Of a stretch of 64,000 bases of DNA, positions 61,993 to 64,000 are shown piece after piece; positions within the stretch are counted from its first letter, which is position 1, and the number at the start of each line of letters is the position of its first letter. Made by a program: the position numbers and the translations under genes. The stretch comes from Burkholderia ambifaria. Its GTDB lineage: Bacteria > Pseudomonadota > Gammaproteobacteria > Burkholderiales > Burkholderiaceae. The DNA lies in assembly GCF_001443045.1 (NCBI RefSeq), contig NZ_LKPJ01000004.1:63292-127291 (forward strand), written 5' to 3'. The notes beneath the pieces were generated by a model that saw only the letters and a list, made by a program, of their open reading frames with translations, was not told where the DNA came from and made no database searches.

Positions 61993-62021
61993 GCCCGCTG
62001 TCGCGCGGCGGCAGCGGGCGT
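61993..62021 (-). terminator. Stem-loop between the two small secreted-protein genes
   Basis: CGCCCGCTG and CAGCGGGCG form a 9-bp stem around an 11-base loop, 32 bases beyond the stop of the gene at 62054-62383. On the minus strand it is followed by TTGTTGTTGT, a weak T-tract, so it is a likely terminator. Confidence 0.7.
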
Positions 62022-62053
62022 TTCAAGCGATGGCGAATCGACGCTTGCCGGCG

Positions 62054-62383
62054 TTACTGGCCGATCTTGTGGCTGACCGCGTTTTCCTGCTGGTTCAGCA
62101 CGTGCTTTTCGCTCTGCGTAATGTGGCCGCGATCCTGCACGGCCATGTCCCGCTCTTCATGGCGGATCTTGCGGTCGTCACGGTGCAGGCGCGCGGCCTG
62201 GGCGTGCGACATCTCGCCTTCCTTCACTTCGTGATGGATCCGGCGATTCTGGTTGGCGAGGCGCTGGTTGACCGCTTCGCGGCGCGGATGCGCCTGCTGC
62301 CACGGCGTTTCGGCGAACGCGGTGCCGGTCAGCACCGACATCAGGGCGGCGGCGATCGCGAGATGGCGGGTAAGGGCTCGCAT
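62054..62383 (-). CDS. Small secreted basic/His-rich protein
   Basis: A 109-aa protein with a signal peptide (about residues 1-24, AFA before ETP). The mature part is highly charged and helical, with repeated HH/HE/RD patterns (NRRIHHEVKEGEMSHAQAARLHRDDRKIRHEERDM). Proteins of this kind occur widely in Burkholderia as uncharacterised periplasmic proteins; a metal- or acid-related role is speculation. It appears monocistronic and is followed by a stem-loop terminator. Confidence 0.85.
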   Translation of the reverse strand: MRALTRHLAIAAALMSVLTGTAFAETPWQQAHPRREAVNQRLANQNRRIHHEVKEGEMSHAQAARLHRDDRKIRHEERDMAVQDRGHITQSEKHVLNQQENAVSHKIGQ

Positions 62384-62527
62384 GACGTTTTCTCCTGTCG
62401 TTGCGCGTCCGAATCATGGGCGCTTGTCGAAAAAACGCTGTGCGGGCCCCGGCTGTTGACGTTTCTCGCTGTATCGATTGCAAGTCTTTATTACGCCCGC
62501 GATCGCCCGGTGCGATGCGGGGGGGCG

Positions 62528-63448
62528 TCAGGTGAGCCGATAGGCCGGGCCGGGCGTCACTTCGGCGGGCAGCGGCTCGCGGTTCAGTTCGAGCAGCGTG
62601 CGCTCGATCATCCGCGTCATCGCATCGAGTGCGAGGTGGTTCGGCCCGTCGCCGAATGGCTCGGCGATCGCATGGGCGATCGCGTCGAGCGCGATCAGCG
62701 TATAGGCGACGAACACGGTGACGAACGGCGTCGCTGCGCCGATCGAGTCGACGAGGCCGAACGGCAGCAGCACGCAATACGCGTAGATGGTCCGGTGCAG
62801 CAGCACGTCGTACGAGAACGGGATCGGCGTCGATGCGATGCGCTCGCAGCCGCTCACCATCGACACGAGATCGTCGAGGCGCGCGTCGAGCATCCAGAGT
62901 CGCGTATCGGCGAGACGGCCCGCGTTGGCGCGCGCGGCGAAGGCTTCGCGCAGTTCGTGAACGATCGCGATCGGTGCAAACCGGGCAGCGACGATGCGCG
63001 TATAGGTACCGTCGTCGAGCAGGGTGCGCAGGTCCGCCGCCGGATCGGTGCCGCGCAACTGATGCTTGAGCGCATAGACGAACGCGACGACCTTGCGCAC
63101 GAACGCCTGCCGCGCAGCATCGTCGTCGTCGATCGCGCCGTAGCAGAGCGCCTGCGACACCAGCGTGCGCGTGGCGGTCAGCACGCCGCCCCACAGCTGC
63201 CGGCCCTCGCGGTAGCGTTCGTAGCTCGCGTTGTTGCGAAACCCCGCGAAGATCGCGAGCGTGAGGCCGATCAGCGTGAACGGCGTCGGGTTCAGCGGCA
63301 CCTTCTCGCCGAGCACGCGGCCGCCGCCCCACACCGCGACGATGCTGATCGCGAGCGTCAGCACGAGCTGCGGCAGGATGGTCGGCAGCACCGAGCCGTT
63401 CCAGACGAGCAGCATCCGCAGCCAGTGCTCGCGCGGACGAACGATCAT
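62528..63448 (-). CDS. Bestrophin-family ion channel
   Basis: A 306-aa membrane protein of the bestrophin/YneE family. It begins RPREHWLRMLLVWNGSVLPTILP and has FTLIGLTLAIFAGFRNNASYERYREGRQLWGG, the conserved pore-neck and RYxEGR-type block. Four hydrophobic segments follow, ending in LDAIAHAIAEPFGDGPNHLALDAM, the calcium-clasp-like region. Bacterial members are pentameric ion channels of uncertain physiology. It starts 12 bases after the stop of the oxidoreductase gene upstream, so they may share a transcript. GGAG lies 9-12 bases before the ATG. Confidence 0.93.
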   Translation of the reverse strand: MIVRPREHWLRMLLVWNGSVLPTILPQLVLTLAISIVAVWGGGRVLGEKVPLNPTPFTLIGLTLAIFAGFRNNASYERYREGRQLWGGVLTATRTLVSQALCYGAIDDDDAARQAFVRKVVAFVYALKHQLRGTDPAADLRTLLDDGTYTRIVAARFAPIAIVHELREAFAARANAGRLADTRLWMLDARLDDLVSMVSGCERIASTPIPFSYDVLLHRTIYAYCVLLPFGLVDSIGAATPFVTVFVAYTLIALDAIAHAIAEPFGDGPNHLALDAMTRMIERTLLELNREPLPAEVTPGPAYRLT

Positions 63449-63460
63449 TGCCGCGCTCCG

Positions 63461-64000
63461 TCAGGCGGCAGCCGACACCGGCGCGGCCGCGCGATGCAGC
63501 AGGACCGGCACCGACTTCGACGTCGGCGTGTTGCACACGTCGCCGACGCTGTCGAGCGGCACCAGCGGGTTCGTTTCCGGGTAGTACGCGCCGATGCAGC
63601 CGCGCGGGATGTCGTATTCGACGAGCAGGAAGCCGTCCGCGCGCCGCTCGATGCCGTCGTGCCACACGGTTTCCATGTCGACCCAGTCGCCGGCCTTCAG
63701 GCCGAGCATCGCGAGGTCGTCGCGGTTGACGAACACCACGCGGCGCTGGCCGAACACGCCGCGATAGCGGTCGTCGAGCCCGTAGACGGTCGTGTTGTAC
63801 TGGTCGTGCGAGCGCGTCGTCATCAGCGTCATCAGGCGCTCGCCATGCAGCGCGCGGGCGCGCTGGATCGGCGTGTCGGTCGGCAGCGCGTGCGCGATGA
63901 AGTTCGCCTTGCCCGTCGGCGTCAGCCATTCGCGGTCGCGCGACGCGACGCGCAGGTGGAAGCCGCCCGGCCGCGCGATGCGCGTGTTGTAGTCGTAGAA
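63461..64000 (-). CDS. FdhF/YdeP-family molybdopterin oxidoreductase, C-terminal part (cut by window)
   Basis: The frame is open from the window end (minus strand) to the stop at 63461-63463, giving about 179 codons. The visible part starts with FYDYNTRIARPGGFHLRVASR and contains ARALHGERLMTLMTTRSHDQYNTTVYG. GLKAGDWVDMETVW and GCIGAYYPETNPLVPL, typical of the molybdopterin-dinucleotide-binding domain of FdhF/YdeP-type oxidoreductases, follow. The catalytic domain and start lie outside. The bestrophin gene follows closely. Confidence 0.92.
   Translation of the reverse strand, partial: FYDYNTRIARPGGFHLRVASRDREWLTPTGKANFIAHALPTDTPIQRARALHGERLMTLMTTRSHDQYNTTVYGLDDRYRGVFGQRRVVFVNRDDLAMLGLKAGDWVDMETVWHDGIERRADGFLLVEYDIPRGCIGAYYPETNPLVPLDSVGDVCNTPTSKSVPVLLHRAAAPVSAAA

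Noticed and set aside
1..64000. CRISPR arrays, tRNA or rRNA genes, riboswitches, prophage or complete insertion sequences.
   Set aside because: No regular repeat-spacer pattern, cloverleaf with CCA-end or rRNA core sequence, phage structural gene or full transposase was recognised on reading both strands.

Overview
The window looks like one of the replicons of a Burkholderia species, most likely of the B. cepacia complex. Supporting signs are high GC, a Burkholderia-type porin, a DUF3331 protein, a PenA-like beta-lactamase homologue, a trifunctional kinase/ATPase/histidine kinase and eight LysR regulators. Species cannot be fixed from the sequence alone. No rRNA, tRNA, CRISPR array, replication origin or intact insertion sequence was seen. 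The window cuts one gene at each end.

Left part (about 1-26.5 kb). Base composition is visibly lower in GC and gene density is lower, with several broken genes. It holds four LysR regulators, two of them divergent from a metabolic gene (alpha/beta hydrolase, SDR oxidoreductase). It also holds a metallo-beta-lactamase-fold hydrolase, a MEKHLA protein facing an ECF41-type sigma factor, a DUF3331 gene followed by a DedA-rhodanese fusion, a hybrid peroxiredoxin-glutaredoxin/Old Yellow Enzyme operon, a PEBP-family protein and a PagL-type lipid A deacylase. A signalling cluster follows: a FixJ-type regulator, a stand-alone receiver and a 1837-aa pseudokinase-AAA-GAF-PAS-histidine kinase. Remnants are a metallo-beta-lactamase-fold gene (12.7-13.3 kb), an IS3-type OrfA tail (17.5 kb), and a hydrolase and a LeuD fragment (25.8-26.3 kb). 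The last two sit at the point where composition changes.

Middle part (26.5-45 kb). This is typical GC-rich Burkholderia sequence: a Cache-GGEEF diguanylate cyclase, a cupin, a MarR-GNAT fusion behind a very clear operator/promoter, an SDR, a LysR divergent from an FAD monooxygenase, an OpgC-esterase pair, a porin, a TauE/SafE permease, and an NTF2-like protein with a LysR. Further along are a 36-aa membrane peptide, an NlpD-like inactive LytM factor, a class A beta-lactamase homologue lacking its catalytic residues with a LysR downstream, an orphan pilin-like protein and a GlsB/YeaQ membrane protein.

Right part (45-64 kb). A complete chaperone-usher fimbrial operon (subunit, chaperone, usher, adhesin) lies behind an AT-rich control region. 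Next is a D,D-dipeptide system in the order rpiR-ddpX-ddpA-ddpB-ddpC-ddpD-ddpF, which should import and hydrolyse D-Ala-D-Ala from peptidoglycan. Divergent from it is a hipBA toxin-antitoxin pair with a large palindromic control region and a possible leader peptide. A second copy of the dipeptide-binding protein lies on the far side of hipBA, so two paralogues flank the toxin locus. The window ends with two small secreted proteins, a bestrophin channel and the 3' end of a molybdopterin oxidoreductase.
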